The notes: generated from the letters alone by a model not told the origin. Positions 45,607-57,179 are shown, numbered from the stretch's first letter. The stretch: 64,000 nucleotides of DNA from Acholoe squamosa (GCA_949317995.1 OX439043.1:2162501-2226500), one strand, 5' to 3'. Program-made: numbers and translations.

Positions 45607-46154
45607 ATATGTACCTGAGGAATATTATTAATATTTAAGGTAACAGATCTCGTAGGTTTATAGCACAAATTAGTTTGTTTACTAGTGATAAATAGACATA
45701 TTTTAAGAGATAGAACCTAGTGGATGACGTTAGGATCGAAATTTTTAAATAAAACTAACTTTATGCGTAATGTGAGAGGAATAGTGGTTAATTACATAGT
45801 TTACAACATGAGTTTATAGCAGCCCACCAGTGTAGTGGGTCTGCCCCACAATAATAAATGACTTTGGGGTGTGTTCGGGGTTATCCACTGCTTGTCTGCA
45901 GATCCAATCGGCGAACGATGGACTTGGCGGTGGCAAGCCGTGTCGCTGTGTGGTGTGCCCTGATCAAGATGGGAAGATGTAGATTCGTCCATTGGCTTTT
46001 GTGGGTCTGCATCCGTCCGGACATCCTTCAAGGTTGGGGCACAGTTCGGGTGTTGGAGGATCCCATATAGAGGATAGGGTTGGCACCTGTAGTTATCTAC
46101 ATCGAGGCTCACAAGTCTGTCTCCATCACCGTCTCACCCAAGTTGGTTTCCGGA

Positions 46155-46856
46155 TCAGAGGTTATGGACCACTGGGGGTTGGTCAGGGGCTGCGGCCGCA
46201 GTGGTCGCCTCGGGGATAGAGGTTAGGGTCTGGGTCGGTCTAACCGGGGTGGCAGTCGGGGCAGTGGTGGTGGCTTCGGGTTCCCTTCTGGGTCCGGTTG
46301 GTGGTGCACCTGCACTGGCAGAAGGTCTCGGGGTGGACATGCTCATGAATCCGAAAGATTCGATTTCCGCCTCGAGCTGTCTGGCCTCCTGCAGCTTGCC
46401 CTGGAGCTTTTCGAACGCACTCTCTGCAGTGCCGTCCCAATCTTTCATGAAGCAGCCGAATACTGCCATGAATCGAACATCCTGGTGGTCGTATTGGCTT
46501 CTCACCTCCTGAAGCTGCGACTCGTATTTCAGCTTCATGGCCTTAGCCTCGTTTTCATGCTGGAGCGAGCCCTGTCCTTCCATGTCCTGTGAGATCCCGG
46601 TTATTTCCCGTCGCTGGATCTCATGCAGACATTCAAACACACCTTCGGTCAAGCCTCGAAGGTATCTGGTGGCCTGGCTGATATGCCTCTCTTGCCACGC
46701 CTGGAAGGCGTCGGCCTGAATATCACAGGATTCCTGTGTCCGGTTCTTGATGTAATCATCGGGGTCCTCCAGTTCGAAATTAGATTTCACCAAGTGTAGC
46801 ACATTGGTAGTCCTTATGTTTCTTACTGGAGGCGTGGGTACAGGGGTCGTGTGCAT
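46155..46856 (-). CDS. Downstream frame of the minus-strand element: coiled-coil protein
   Basis: A 233-residue frame near the 3' end of the old element. The middle (about residues 55-165) is rich in Gln, Glu, Lys and Leu with heptad-like spacing, suggesting a coiled coil. The C-terminal 65 residues are Thr/Pro/Ala-rich (PEATTTAPTATPVRPTQT). No membrane segment or signal peptide is present, so it is not an envelope. A truncated copy lies at 42905-43402 because of the tandem duplication. Its family is not recognised. As part of a broken element it is probably no longer expressed. Confidence 0.5.
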   Translation of the reverse strand: MHTTPVPTPPVRNIRTTNVLHLVKSNFELEDPDDYIKNRTQESCDIQADAFQAWQERHISQATRYLRGLTEGVFECLHEIQRREITGISQDMEGQGSLQHENEAKAMKLKYESQLQEVRSQYDHQDVRFMAVFGCFMKDWDGTAESAFEKLQGKLQEARQLEAEIESFGFMSMSTPRPSASAGAPPTGPRREPEATTTAPTATPVRPTQTLTSIPEATTAAAAPDQPPVVHNL

Positions 46857-47037
46857 GTCTCAACCACTCTCATAAGCGGAGCTCAAGGTGGCAGTAGCAC
46901 TCAGGGATGGTGGCGGTGCTGGTTTGTCGAGAAGAACCAACTACCGCCCCACTCTCATCAATTGTTAGACCTCGTCCCTTTCCAACTTCGGGGAGAGGTT
47001 GACTGGGGTCTTTTAGCACCAACTCTCTTCCTGGTCG

Positions 47038-47721
47038 CTACGGATCCACAGGTCGGACCCGTCCGCGAGAAGAGGTGGTGGTAGGAGTAGCTGGGGGACC
47101 CATAGACTTCAGTTTCCCTGAAGGCAATAAGGTCTGGGATTTGGGGCCTGGTTTCTGGGTGTCAGACAGAGCGGGGAACTCGTCTGGTTCGGCTGCCTTA
47201 AGCCTGGCGAGTAAGGCATCTTCCTCTGGGGTGCCCTGGTATCGTGAAGTAGACTCCGAAACACCCCTCATCCAGTCTGAGTGGGAGAGGGTAGTCCGCC
47301 CCTCGAACCAGGTCTGGTGGTTACCAGTCGAGGTCCCTGCTACGGGTCGGTAACCACTCGAGCTTAGGTGCAAGACATGCTCCATGCTCGTGAGGTCTCG
47401 AGATGCAGCACCCAGGATTGTGCTAGGATCGGGGGATCTCTTCTTGTGATCGGGGGCCGGGGCTGGAGATCGTGACTCCGACCTCGGTCGCTTGGCGTCC
47501 CGAGTTTGAGGGTCACCACCAGGGTGTGGTCGGGGTTTCCAGTGTCGGTCCACTGCGTCAGGGTCCCTTCTCTGGACTTTGACACACCAGTGCATTTCTG
47601 CTGACATGTCAAATCGATGGGAACGCACATTCTTGAGGAAGTAGACATCCTGCTTCCCCTCAACCGAGTGACAGACGTGGTCAGTTCTCATAGTGATCGC
47701 TAGTCTCTCCTCAGAGGTCAT
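47038..47721 (-). CDS. Downstream frame of the minus-strand element: basic, Pro/Ser-rich
   Basis: A 227-residue frame with a short N-terminal region containing several His and Cys, then a long low-complexity part (DAKRPRSESRSPAPAPDHKK resembles a nuclear localisation or RNA-binding segment) and a Thr/Ser/Arg tail. It lies between the zinc-finger-like frame and the coiled-coil frame. Not recognised; it may be part of the same accessory region. Confidence in a once-functional protein is moderate. Confidence 0.45.
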   Translation of the reverse strand: MTSEERLAITMRTDHVCHSVEGKQDVYFLKNVRSHRFDMSAEMHWCVKVQRRDPDAVDRHWKPRPHPGGDPQTRDAKRPRSESRSPAPAPDHKKRSPDPSTILGAASRDLTSMEHVLHLSSSGYRPVAGTSTGNHQTWFEGRTTLSHSDWMRGVSESTSRYQGTPEEDALLARLKAAEPDEFPALSDTQKPGPKSQTLLPSGKLKSMGPPATPTTTSSRGRVRPVDP

Positions 47722-47727
47722 TTGGTC

Positions 47728-48105
47728 TCACTTCGACATAAGTCGCTCGTGGAGCTTCAGGGCCTTAAGTCGGGCGTCACTGGCTTTGAGCCCATGAACC
47801 TGAGCCAAGTGCTCAGCTATGGGCCCCCGCCTCGTGGTTCTCAGTCCTTGACATTTCTTGTTTTCATTCTTCTCGTTGGAGCACCGATACACCGGAGCAT
47901 GGTGCTTATGGTGCTCCACAAGGTGTCTAAAGAATGAGTCTTTGGTGGGCCAGACTCTGTTTCTGTGTTGTTGACACAGATCTCGAAGGGGCAGGTCGGG
48001 TTGGTTGGTGCCCAGTTCGAAGCAGCATACTGCAACTTCGTCCGGTGCTCGAAGCCATAGTAAGACTTGGGAGTCTTTACTGTGTCTCCGAGCGACGCTA
48101 CCCAC
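47728..48105 (-). CDS. Downstream frame of the minus-strand element: zinc-finger-like
   Basis: A 125-residue frame with Cys and His spaced as in C2H2 fingers: YRCSNEKNENKKC followed by HLAQVH, and an earlier His-rich piece (FFRHLVEHHKHH). The C-terminus is Lys/Leu-rich. Part of the sequence is duplicated next to it (254-bp tandem repeat). A DNA- or RNA-binding accessory role is inference. Belongs to a broken element. Confidence 0.45.
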   Translation of the reverse strand: MGSVARRHSKDSQVLLWLRAPDEVAVCCFELGTNQPDLPLRDLCQQHRNRVWPTKDSFFRHLVEHHKHHAPVYRCSNEKNENKKCQGLRTTRRGPIAEHLAQVHGLKASDARLKALKLHERLMSK

Positions 48106-48389
48106 ACGCGATCAAAATTTCGCGTGTGGGTAGCGTACCGATACACCGGAGCATGGTGCTTATGGTGCTCCACAAGGTGTCTAAAGAATGAGTCTTTGGT
48201 GGGCCAGACTCTGTTTCTGTGTTGTTGACACAGATCTCAAAGGGGCAGGTCGGGTTGGTTGGTGCCCAGTTCGAAGCGGCATACTGCAACTTCGTCCGGT
48301 GCTCGAAGCCATAGTAAGACTTGGGAGTCTTTACTGTGTCTCCGAGCGACGCTACCCACACGCGATCAAAATTTCGCGGGGCCCGAGTC
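47883..48389. repeat. 254-bp tandem duplication in the accessory region
   Basis: CCGATACACCGGAGCATGGT at 47884 recurs at 48138, and CACGCGATCAAAATTTCGCG at 48105 recurs at 48359. The two units differ at very few bases, so this is a recent local duplication separate from the 3.25-kb one. Confidence 0.92.
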
Positions 48390-49500
48390 TTTTTTCAGGA
48401 TTTTCATCCATTCCTTGTCGTCACTCTCGCCGTCATGATTGGTGGCCGGAGGAATCGAGTAACTGTCAGTATTATGCTGACAGTCCATGAAACATTTCGG
48501 GGTGTAATCGGGGAATCCAGAGCAGGTGTTAACCCACTTGTTCAGGCTGGATTCGTCGGGGGCGTCTTTCAACGGTTCCTCCAACGAGTCGATATTTTCC
48601 AGCAGCTGCGGGCTCATTTCGGCGTCCTGCTGGTCACGGTCCCCATTGCCTTCCTCCTGAAGCTCTTCCTCCTCGACCGCAGTGCTACTAACGGGCTCAG
48701 GGGTAGAGGGGTTGCCTTTCGAGAAGTTCTCGTTTGGGTGGATCTCACTGGAGAGGAGGCGTCCTCCTCCTTCGAGTTCGGCTCCGCGAGCTTCGAGACG
48801 AAGTCGAGGCTGCAGAGTCGTCCCTCTCTTCGGCTTTCTCTTCTACCACCTTCTTTTTGCGGCGGATCTTCTTAGATTTAGCTTTGGGTTTGTCCGTGGA
48901 CTCCTTTTTAGCTTTCTCCACGTCTCTTTTAAGCTTCATCTTGCGCTTCATGAGATCCTTGCGCTCTTTGTCGATGGCTTCTTAGCGGGCATCAAGCTCC
49001 TTGAGGCTCATCTCTTTTGCAGTGGTTACTTTGGTGGAGTAGCAAGCTCCACCTTCCATACTGGTGGCAGCTGTCTCGTTCGCCATTCGTCGCTCTTCCT
49101 TTTCGAGCTCAGGGTCTGCTAACAAAGCATCTTCTTCTTCACGTACAGGGGAGTTCTTTTGTGAATCTGACATGAACACAAAAGTGCGTTCTCGGGGGGT
49201 TCCTTGTGGAAGGAGTACTTCGGGGGCATGGACGCTTGGCAAGCGCTACATGAACCCAACTAGGCCATACAACAGCGGGTACGCTGTCTGTGACCTAATT
49301 CGGTCGTCTTCGCAGAAATAGTTCGCGAACCAAATGTCAGAGACGTCAGAGACTCCCGTGTCAGTACACCCGCGACAGGTCCTAGATTGTAAATCATAGG
49401 GTATCAGCTGCGGAGGTTTACCTTTAAGGCCCAGGTATTTCGATGGGCAATATTGGTTTTTACCTGTGGCCGTCCGGATAAATCCTTTGGTCACATTCAT
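48366..49500 (-). pseudogene. Upstream part of the accessory block, eroded
   Basis: Several short minus-strand pieces with strong composition bias: an acidic part at about 48,370-48,720, a very basic Lys/Arg part at 48,745-48,951, a Glu-rich part at 48,982-49,242, and a Cys-containing part at 49,246-49,500. They lie between integrase and the three longer downstream frames. Together they suggest that the element once carried about 3 kb of extra coding sequence after pol. No family is recognised and the block is broken. Confidence 0.4.
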
Positions 49501-50237
49501 GTACCAGATGGCTGGTGGTCAGTGGGTGAAGGTCACGATGACTGAAGGAGTGGTTCCCTCAGTCGTACTCGGGCGTGGTGTCCTAGGAGCAATCAGAATA
49601 GCACCTTTAGGGATGCTCAGGGTATCTGGAGTCGAATAGGGAAGAGATGGCTGCATTTCGGTGGTGTCCATCAGCTCAACTACTGGACTTCAAGGTGCCT
49701 CATCTTGGGCTCGGAGTGGGGTCAGGTGCCCATCAGGATTGGCCTTTACGGTCCCCACCACCTCCGACTGAGCCATATTTCGGGCTCAGACGGGTCAGGG
49801 GATTGTCCTCCTTTGTTCAAGAACAGAAGGAGTCAATATTAGTCAGTGGAAAAAGGGATTCTGTCACTATGAGTGGCAGAGGAAACAGTGGCACGTCTTA
49901 CCTCGGTTAAGATGGTTCGCGTGCTGTGAGCGATATTGGAGGCACAACAAGTGAGGAGGAACCAATGCGCATGCGCCACTGCACTGCACCACTCTGGTAC
50001 CCCGCTCACTAGCACCCCTCTTCCCGCTCATGGCAGGCATCCATACTACCCCGGATAACCAAGGTTCGGGGTTGGTTTTCTCCATAGGCCGTTGGTAGGA
50101 CTACCTCCTTCACTATTCATATCAACAGGAGTTTGGCAGAAGAACATGTAGCATCATGCAAACACGTCAGACAAGCTGTCTGCCACCCACAGGAACCATG
50201 AATAGGTTGGTAATACCCGTCGTGGTCATATTTCGAA
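49501..50237 (-). other. Region after integrase, no clear domain
   Basis: Probably the eroded C-terminal part of pol and the spacer to the accessory block. No chromodomain or other domain could be recognised. Confidence 0.35.
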
Positions 50238-50973
50238 TCATGGCCGAGGTATCTCAACCTCCAAACATATAACAAGACATGTAAACAGGACTATACACTC
50301 GTTGTGATTTCGGAACATTAAGTAACGGCAGTCCGCCCAGCAAATCTGGGACTGCTCGTCCCAGTCGTCCCAGTCGTCTTGGCAAAAATTTACCAAGGGT
50401 TTGAGGACTTTTATCAATGTTCGATTGAATCTTTCTACTTGACCATCAGACTGGGGTCTGTATGGATTAGTTTCGAGTTTTACAAATGGCCAAATAGTGG
50501 CACATTTCTCGCCATAGGCTGGACTCGAATTCTCGTCCTTGGTCACTGTGCATCATTAATGGTGCACTTAAGTGTAGAACCCATCCTTTCACGAAGGCGC
50601 TAGCGCAGGTGGCTGCCTTGTGGTCAGGTAAAGGATATACTCCAGTGTACTTAGTATAGTAGTCAGTCACTACCATCATACAAGTATTTCCCCGAGGTGT
50701 GGGTTCGATTCCACTGATGATGTCAATTGCTACTCGGGCAAAACGAACGCCGAATAGCTCTTGCACCAGAGGCATCTTTCCCATTCCAGAACCGGGCTTA
50801 TTCTTACCGCATTCAGGGCAAGTCATTACCCATCTTAAGATGTTGTTGTGCATCCCTGGCCAGTAGTATCTTCTGGCTAGGCGTTCTAAAGTTCTCTTCT
50901 TCCCAAAGTGTCCGCTAGTCTTATGTCCGTGACAATAAAACATAATGTCTCGTCTTAGTGACATGGGTATCAC
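50238..50973 (-). pseudogene. pol: Integrase of the minus-strand element
   Basis: Contains the H-H-C-C zinc part (HGHKTSGHFGKKRTLERLAR ... CPECGK), the catalytic-core start with VAIDIISG, a TDYYTKY segment, HSDQGREFES, and NPYRPQSDGQVERFNRTL. This is a Ty3/gypsy integrase of the group using a YYWPGM motif. The gene is broken. Confidence 0.85.
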
Positions 50974-51021
50974 TATCTGTAAGACCTTGTCCTTAGTAGG
51001 ACAGGTTTTCCATCGACACAG

Positions 51022-51932
51022 TTAACCGTCTCGAACCTCAAGCTCGGTCCATTTGGCTAGAAATTTGCGAGTTTCTCTGTCTTCAAGGGATAATGACGGC
51101 CGCTCGGGCTTGGCATTCTTATTCAGGAAAGAAATCACTCTCTTGATAGCGGGATCGTTTTGTTGGAAATGTTGGATGGTTTCTTCTGGCCATTCTATAA
51201 CATTTTCCATGCTGGCGCTAGGTAGCGGTTTGGACTGTCTAGTTCGAACTGTTGCAACTACCGCGTTGTGGGCCCCACAATCGTCACAATCGATTTTCTG
51301 GCACTTTCTAAAAGGCCTTCGGGATAGGGCGTCCGCATTAAAATGCCTCGAACCTGGTTGATGTTGGATCTGGCTATGCTCCAACCCAAATTCTGACAGG
51401 TGTGCCAGCCAACAGCCAATCATTTCTTTGGCGTCCTTAAAATTAAGTAGCCCCTCAGGGACGAGTGGTCAGTTCGAAGAGTAAAATCGGTATCCCATAG
51501 GAAGTGTCCAAACTTTTTGGTATACACCACCACAGCCAGCAACTCACGTTTAGTGGTGCAATAGTTTCGTTGTGCCCTATTCAAAGTGTTACTAGCAAAG
51601 GCGATTGGTACTTCGACGCCGTCCTGGACCTGCGACAGGGCTGCACCAATGCTATCGTTGCTAGCGTCAGTGTCCAGTATGAAATGGTCATCCGCAGTTT
51701 GATATTTCAATACTGGCGTGTTAGGAAACAAATGTTTTATTTGCTCGAAGGCTGCATCTTGTTCATCTCCCCAGGGAAAACGTTCCTTTGCTCGACCTGG
51801 GGTCCAATGTGCTAGCATTTGCAAGTGGTAGCTCACTTTAGAATAGTTTGGGAGGAAGTCTCGATAATATGAACAGAACCCGAGGAAGGATCTTACTTCC
51901 TTTGCACTTATGGGCTTCTGCCATTCGGACAC
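51022..51932 (-). pseudogene. pol: RNase H region and linker of the minus-strand element
   Basis: Shows RT thumb and connection (FLGFCSYYRDFLPNYSKVSY), RNase H motifs (FILDTDASNDSIGAALSQ, TTKRELLAVV, LRTDHSSL) and the usual end GSRHFNADALSRRP. Broken copy. Confidence 0.85.
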
Positions 51933-51966
51933 TGTTCGGAGTTTTTCAGGGTCGGATTTTACGCCG

Positions 51967-52683
51967 TCAGGGGTTATTATGCGACCAAGATATGTAATAG
52001 ATGGATTTAAATAAATTATATTTCTTAGCTTTTAACTTCAGACCATTTGATAGTATTCTCTTCAAGACTAAATTGAGGTTGTTCATGCAATCCTCGAAAG
52101 TCTTTCCAAACACTATAACATCGTTGAGGTACACCAAACAACTCTTCCAAAGAAGGTCACTTAGCATTTCCTCCATCATAGCTTCGAAAGTGGCTGGTGC
52201 ATTACACAGCCCGAAAGGTAAAACATTGTATTGGAATAAACCCATATGGCTCGAGAAAGCTGTTTTCTCCATGTCCTTAGGGTCCATCCCGATCTGCCAA
52301 TACCTGGACTGAAGGTCCAGGGTACAGAAGTATTTGTTTCCTCCTAAGGAGTCTAAGGTCTCATCTATCCTTGGTAAGGGATAGGAGTTCTTTTTAGTTA
52401 AGCCATTCAGCTTCCTGTCATCGATGCAAAATCGGATAGACCCATCCTTCTTCGTGGTCATGCACATGGGGCTGGACCAGGGACTCGTGCTAGGCACAAT
52501 AACCCCTTTTTCCAGCTGTTCGAGGATTTGTTTCTCAGCCTCCACTTTCTTTTTAAGTGGTAATCTCCTATAAGGTATTTTAAATGGCTTTGAATCGGCG
52601 GTGTCAATCGTGTGCAACACCTTGCTAGTGCGGCCTACCGAGCCCCCAGGTTTCCCGAAGGCATCGTAGAAGGTAGCAAGCAA
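51967..52683 (-). pseudogene. pol: Reverse transcriptase of the minus-strand element
   Basis: Has the Ty3/gypsy blocks PYRRLPLKKKVEAEKQI, STSPWSSPMCMTTKKDGS, RFCIDDRKLN, FCTLDLQSRYWQI, LPFGLCNAPATFEAMM and the palm segment near VIVFGKTFEDC. Broken copy. Confidence 0.87.
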
Positions 52684-52788
52684 AGCTCGAAGTCTTTCTT
52701 TCTCTGAATTTTTTCTCAGGGAAGAATCGTCAACTAATTTTCTTAAATCATCTGGTAATCCTTGGACTGTGTCCTCAGGTAACTCAGT

Positions 52789-53577
52789 TCAAAATTGAAC
52801 TTCTGAGACATGTTCGGTCAGGAACATATCACTAATCTTCTCGTTTTTTCTCAAGTACACAGGTTTTTGTCCTCTGTTCATGATCGGGACTACCGTCCAC
52901 GATCCGTTTCCCACCAGAGTGTCAACAGAATCTAGCTGTAAACTAGATAATACTTCAGAATTAGGTTGGAAGACAGCGTTCGAACCTTGAAAAGCATTGG
53001 TTAAGGAACACAAAACGTCACAAGTCATTCCAGATGGAATTTTCACAGTCTGTACCACAATGGCTACCGAGGATACATGTCTCAATATACATGGGATCTC
53101 GCAATTGTATGGTTGCTGGATCTTTAGCATCCCGAACTGGGGATCCATCACAGCACCATACAAGCTTGCGAAATCCAAACTGATAATTCCATCGTCACTT
53201 ATGTCGGCTATGGTAGGGCTCATTACATAGTCGTAACCCCCCATTCCGATCTGTATGAACGTCTTACCAAAAGTCTGCATCTGGCTACCGTTGACCGTGC
53301 AAGCATTAACACCAACAGGTAGTGTTTCATAGTTGCTGGACACCAGATTGAAGAATTTTCTTGAGACACACGAATGGCTGGCACCTGTGTCAATCAAAAA
53401 TTCTCCAGTCCGCTCCTTCACCGATACAGCGATGTACCATCGTTTCCCCCTCAAAGGTGAGGAGTTCTGTGCAAATTGGAGTTGTTCCTGAGAGTCACCG
53501 ATTTCCCATCCGAAACCCTTCAGGAAGGTTACACACGGATGGTTCGGGGGGAGGTGTGCCGCACTCACCCGCGTCAA
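52789..53577 (-). pseudogene. pol: Aspartic protease region of the minus-strand element
   Basis: FLIDTGASHSCVSRKFF carries the D-T/S-G catalytic motif of retroelement proteases, followed by GMGGYDYVMSPTIADISDDG and a C-terminal region before RT. Broken element. Confidence 0.8.
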
Positions 53578-53799
53578 CTCTTCAACCCAACCTCCCTCTT
53601 CGACGTTTGCTCCCTCAGGTTCTGACCTTCCTCTGTCCCTAGCCCGTCGAAGTCCCTGGCTCGGACTGGGGTGAGAGGATCCTTCTCACATACCAGTCCC
53701 CTGTAGAGTACTGACTCTTGTATTAGCTCGGATTCACCAGTGGTGGCATTTTGGCAGATTTTCGAATCACGGATCACATCCTTTGCCACAGATGCGACC

Positions 53800-55713
53800 C
53801 TCTTTAGTGTTCCTCCTCCTTCTTCTCTTCTATATAATTAACTCGGGATAGCACAGGCTTCGGGGCTGTACACTCATGGGCGTAATGCCCCATTTCTTGA
53901 CAACGGTAGCAGCGTAGTCTGCTCCGGTCTACTCTCCGTCATTCAGGTCTGGCATACATAGTTTAAGTTTTCATAAAATCCTCCATCATTTTCTTCATAT
54001 CCAGAGGTTCAGGTGGAGCAGGGGTTATTGATAGAGGTGGTCTTGGGGGCCGACTAACAGCCATTTCAGTAGTTCGACTGTCTGGGGTGGGTCTTGTTTC
54101 CCCTTGAGCTTCATTAGCGCTTCGGTTATATATCTGTCAAGGAATATACTTGCGCTTGACGTCTTTCTTTACCTGTACTGCGGAGATAATACCGTCCTCC
54201 TCCTCAATCTCAATGATCTTGAAGTCATCGTCGGTTGTTTCAGTGTATGTCGGTTGGTGTATTCCTGATATAGAAGCTGTACTAGTATTAGTTCTCGCAC
54301 AAACCTTGGTATTCGAGGTTTTCATCTTTACTTTTTCCGCCATGAGAGTCTTCTTTACTGTCCAGCACTCAATCCCTTCGTAAAGGTCCATCAGGGTAGG
54401 AGTTTTCCCTTTCCAAGCATCTAAAGCTGCTTGGTGCTGATCTTCATCTCAAAGTCCACTTGCAAATTGTGGCAACAAGTTGTTCAGGAAATATTTATCG
54501 GAAGGATTGGTTCCTGGCCGTGCCCTCTGTAACAGGGATTGCAACTCATACCAGTAGGCTGGAAATGATTCTTGTGGTTTCTGCATTTGCTTCTTGAAGA
54601 GCATAAAAGGGTCTTCACTCACTAAATTGTACAGCAAAATGCTGGCAATCTCAACTAGCTGTTGGAAAGTACCCCTCATCAAGTATACTTCATTCCACTA
54701 TTCAACGGCTATCCGGCCTGGGCCATGTTTCAGACATCTGATCAGGTATCTTCTTCTTCGGGGCATGTTTTGGCAGTTTGATCACTGTTCTCTATTCCCG
54801 ACACATATGTATCGAGAGCTGTCTTTTGTTTTGTCAGGTTGGCTATTTCGAGGCATAGCTCTTGTTGCTTCAAGAATAGATCTTGATTGCTATCTTTCAT
54901 GGACTCCATTACGTCCTCGTTTTTCAAGATGCATTGATCTCAGATCTCTAACAGCTTATTTGCCTCGTATTTATAATGTTCCATTTCGGCTCGTACGTGC
55001 TCGGCCTCTTTCTTTAATTCGAGATTCTTGATGGTGGAAGTAGCTTCCTGTTCCTCTAGATCAACTTCTTGTATAAGTTTTTCATTTTACCATTAGGCTT
55101 TAGCAAGTTCGAGTTTCCTTTGAATGACATATGTTTGTCGTTCGAGGTCGCGATAGATTTCCTCTTTCAATTCGGTTCTTTCCTCGAGTTTCTTCATGTC
55201 GTTAATCATTTGTTGTTTATTGGTTTCATACTAGTGACATTGTTTCTCTAAGTCTCAGAACTTTTTGTTCAGAGTCTTTCAGCTTTGGTAAACCTTGGTA
55301 AAGGCGACTTTATTCATGGCGTCGACGCTCAACTTGGCCTGTTTGCACAAGTATTCTGCTGCCGACTCAGTAATTTTCTTCGAACCTCCTATGTTGAATA
55401 CCAAGACGTCTATGTCGTCTAAGGATCGACGGGGGTTCGCTGTTCTCGTTTCTGCTCAAGCCGAGGCTGCTCTTTGAGCATCTAAAGTCATCATCATAAT
55501 TGGTGTCGATCTTTCTGTGGAATCGGTACTTTATCTGTATGTATAATTCGTGACTGGAGTGGGCATCTCTTCGGATTTGAGGTCTCGAACTACCCTCTCT
55601 ACCTTGGGTCCAATTATAGAGGTATACCCCTTCATTTTAATTTGGCTTAAATCGTCGGCATGAGCAGTGTCATTCGATGTGGGTCCCAACTTGATCTTCA
55701 TCTCGAGACCCAT
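53800..55713 (-). pseudogene. gag: Gag of the minus-strand element with zinc knuckle
   Basis: Reading leftward: a start near MGLEMKIKLGP at 55713, a long Lys/Glu-rich coiled-coil region (about 54,740-55,450), a capsid-like part (DKYFLNNLLPQFASGL, about 54,450-54,680), and near its end one CCHC knuckle, CYRCQEMGHYAHEC (about 53,869-53,911). The knuckle sets it apart from the Gag of the plus-strand element, so the two are not close relatives. Broken in several places. Confidence 0.75.
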
Positions 55714-55760
55714 CGTGCTTGTGTTCGGCCTCCAGGGCCACGCACTAACACCAAGAACTA

Positions 55761-55772
55761 GTCACGGCACCA
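55761..55772 (-). other. Primer-binding site complementary to tRNA-His
   Basis: On the minus strand TGGTGCCGTGAC lies one base inside the 5' LTR. It is complementary to the 3' end of animal tRNA-His (...GTCACGGCACCA), from memory of that tRNA. Position and sequence fit a classical primer site. Confidence 0.7.
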
Positions 55773-55773
55773 G

Positions 55774-56131
55774 TGTAATGGTTCAAATCAATGTCTTGAC
55801 TAGTTTGAAGTAAAGACCAGACAAGGGATCTCGGGTTAGTGCAACTGGCACATATTTATTACGGTATATGGTTTACATCTCCCTCGAAGTGTACTGCTTA
55901 ACTGTAGTGTAAACTCAGGTAAAAGTGGTCCAACTCCGTCAACAGCTAGAGCCAGGCTAACACCTTTCCTGGCCCCAGGTAGGAGCTGGGACTAGGCGAA
56001 CAGTGCTGCCACCACCTCGCAGAGACCAGGGGTCGAGGAGACCTCTAGTGACTACCGGTGATGGGCGCACCGCTCAAGACGCCCTCTCAAGGAAGACGCT
56101 CACACTATATCACGATCTATGAGCCCCTACA
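55774..56131 (-). repeat. 5' LTR of the minus-strand element
   Basis: 358 bp, TGTAATGGTTCAAATC...GAGCCCCTACA, followed by the CATG target duplication at 56132-56135. Confidence 0.92.
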
Positions 56132-57179
56132 CATGGCTGGCGTGGTGAAAATTTACCTTACAATAGCCATTATAGACTATAGTAGAGTGAAAGGCTAGAG
56201 TGGTTTCCACCTGTGGCTCTTACCCTAAATTAGCATTTCCTGGCTGCAATTTGAAATCTCTGTGCCGCCTCCATTCCTTACCCCTGTAGCACCCTTTTGG
56301 TACCATGTTCGGCCCAAAATAGAAATAATCAAAATATCAATGCAAATGTCATGTCATTGGAAAGATGTCATGCAGAAACTGTATCAGACAAAAAATAATG
56401 TTCATCCAATGTACTATGAGAGAGTTCATAAGGGTTTTCTCTGCTTTTTGGTATGTTCAGTTTCTGTCACTTTCAATGTACAACTGTAATCTCCCATGTA
56501 TAAGGTGTGTCCTATACCGCATACAAGGCTCGTCTTATACACAAATCAGGTTGGGGGTGTGTCTTATAGGTTTTTGCTGGGTTGGGGTCGGGTCTTATAC
56601 GCGGGATACCCTCAATTACCGATTCAGACTAGTTTGTGATGCCACAAATGAGGTGTAAACTGAAGTATAACTTAATTCTAGCCAGGGTTGGGAGGTTTTA
56701 TTCCAGAGGGTAGACAAAAATGGGAAAAACCAGGGAAAAACCATCCGGAAGAAATAGGTTTCGTCCACCTCAAAGTGGATGAAATGGAAGAAACTGGAAA
56801 AATGTCTCTAAACATTTGGAATTTAACTTAAAATATAACCATCTAGCAATTAAAGTATAATAAAGATAATTACAGAGGTATCTTTTCCATATGTGTAGGT
56901 GGAGGAGTTATTGTTTTTTTTTCAAAATCATGATGGAGGAAACAAAATTAAGAGTGGATATTGTCTTTTTTGTGACCTGGACAAAATTACCTTTCCAGTT
57001 CTTATGAAAGTGAGACTAACTTCAACGTTTGGCACATTTGTCTGAAAACATTGAACATTTACCCTATATTTGATAGATATGATGAGGATGACAGTATAGA
57101 GGAAGCTGCTAGAAGTGAGAGGATAAAGGCTCCAGGTGTGTCTACAGTTTACACTCACTACAATTTTGCTTGCAACCAA
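56132..57179. other. Non-coding with CTTATA-rich repeat fragment
   Basis: 56,495-56,600 carries GTGTGTCCTATACCGCATAC, CGTCTTATACAC, GTGTCTTATAGG and GGTCTTATACGCGGG in tandem, related to 33.2 and 39.0 kb. No gene seen. Confidence 0.45.

Larger units (their letters stand above)
40197..46700. repeat. 3.25-kb tandem duplication inside the minus-strand element
   Basis: 40197-43450 and 43451-46700 are near-identical. Each unit runs from within the 3' LTR, through spacer, a TA microsatellite and a solo LTR of the other family, into the last open frame of the element. The join at 43450/43451 fuses ...CTTGCCACGC to AACTGGCTCA; both parents have GC at that point, so there is 2-bp microhomology. The duplication therefore came after both the element and the nested LTR. 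Confidence 0.93.
40129..56131 (-). mobile_element. Broken 16-kb Ty3/gypsy element, minus strand
   Basis: Bounded by about 357-bp LTRs (TGTAATGG...CCCCTACA) and a 4-bp target duplication CATG (40125-40128 and 56132-56135). Reading leftward from the 5' LTR (55774-56131): primer-binding site, gag with a zinc knuckle, protease, reverse transcriptase, RNase H, integrase, then a 3-kb block of extra open frames and the 3' LTR. The LTRs differ at roughly 6% of sites by my count, so it is much older than the plus-strand element. The coding part is broken in many places, about a dozen or more. A solo LTR of the other family is nested near its 3' end, and a 3.25-kb tandem duplication enlarges that end. 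Confidence 0.92.

Noticed and set aside
46155-46856. Possible envelope gene in the minus-strand element
   Set aside because: No signal peptide, membrane segment or cleavage site; coiled-coil and low-complexity only.
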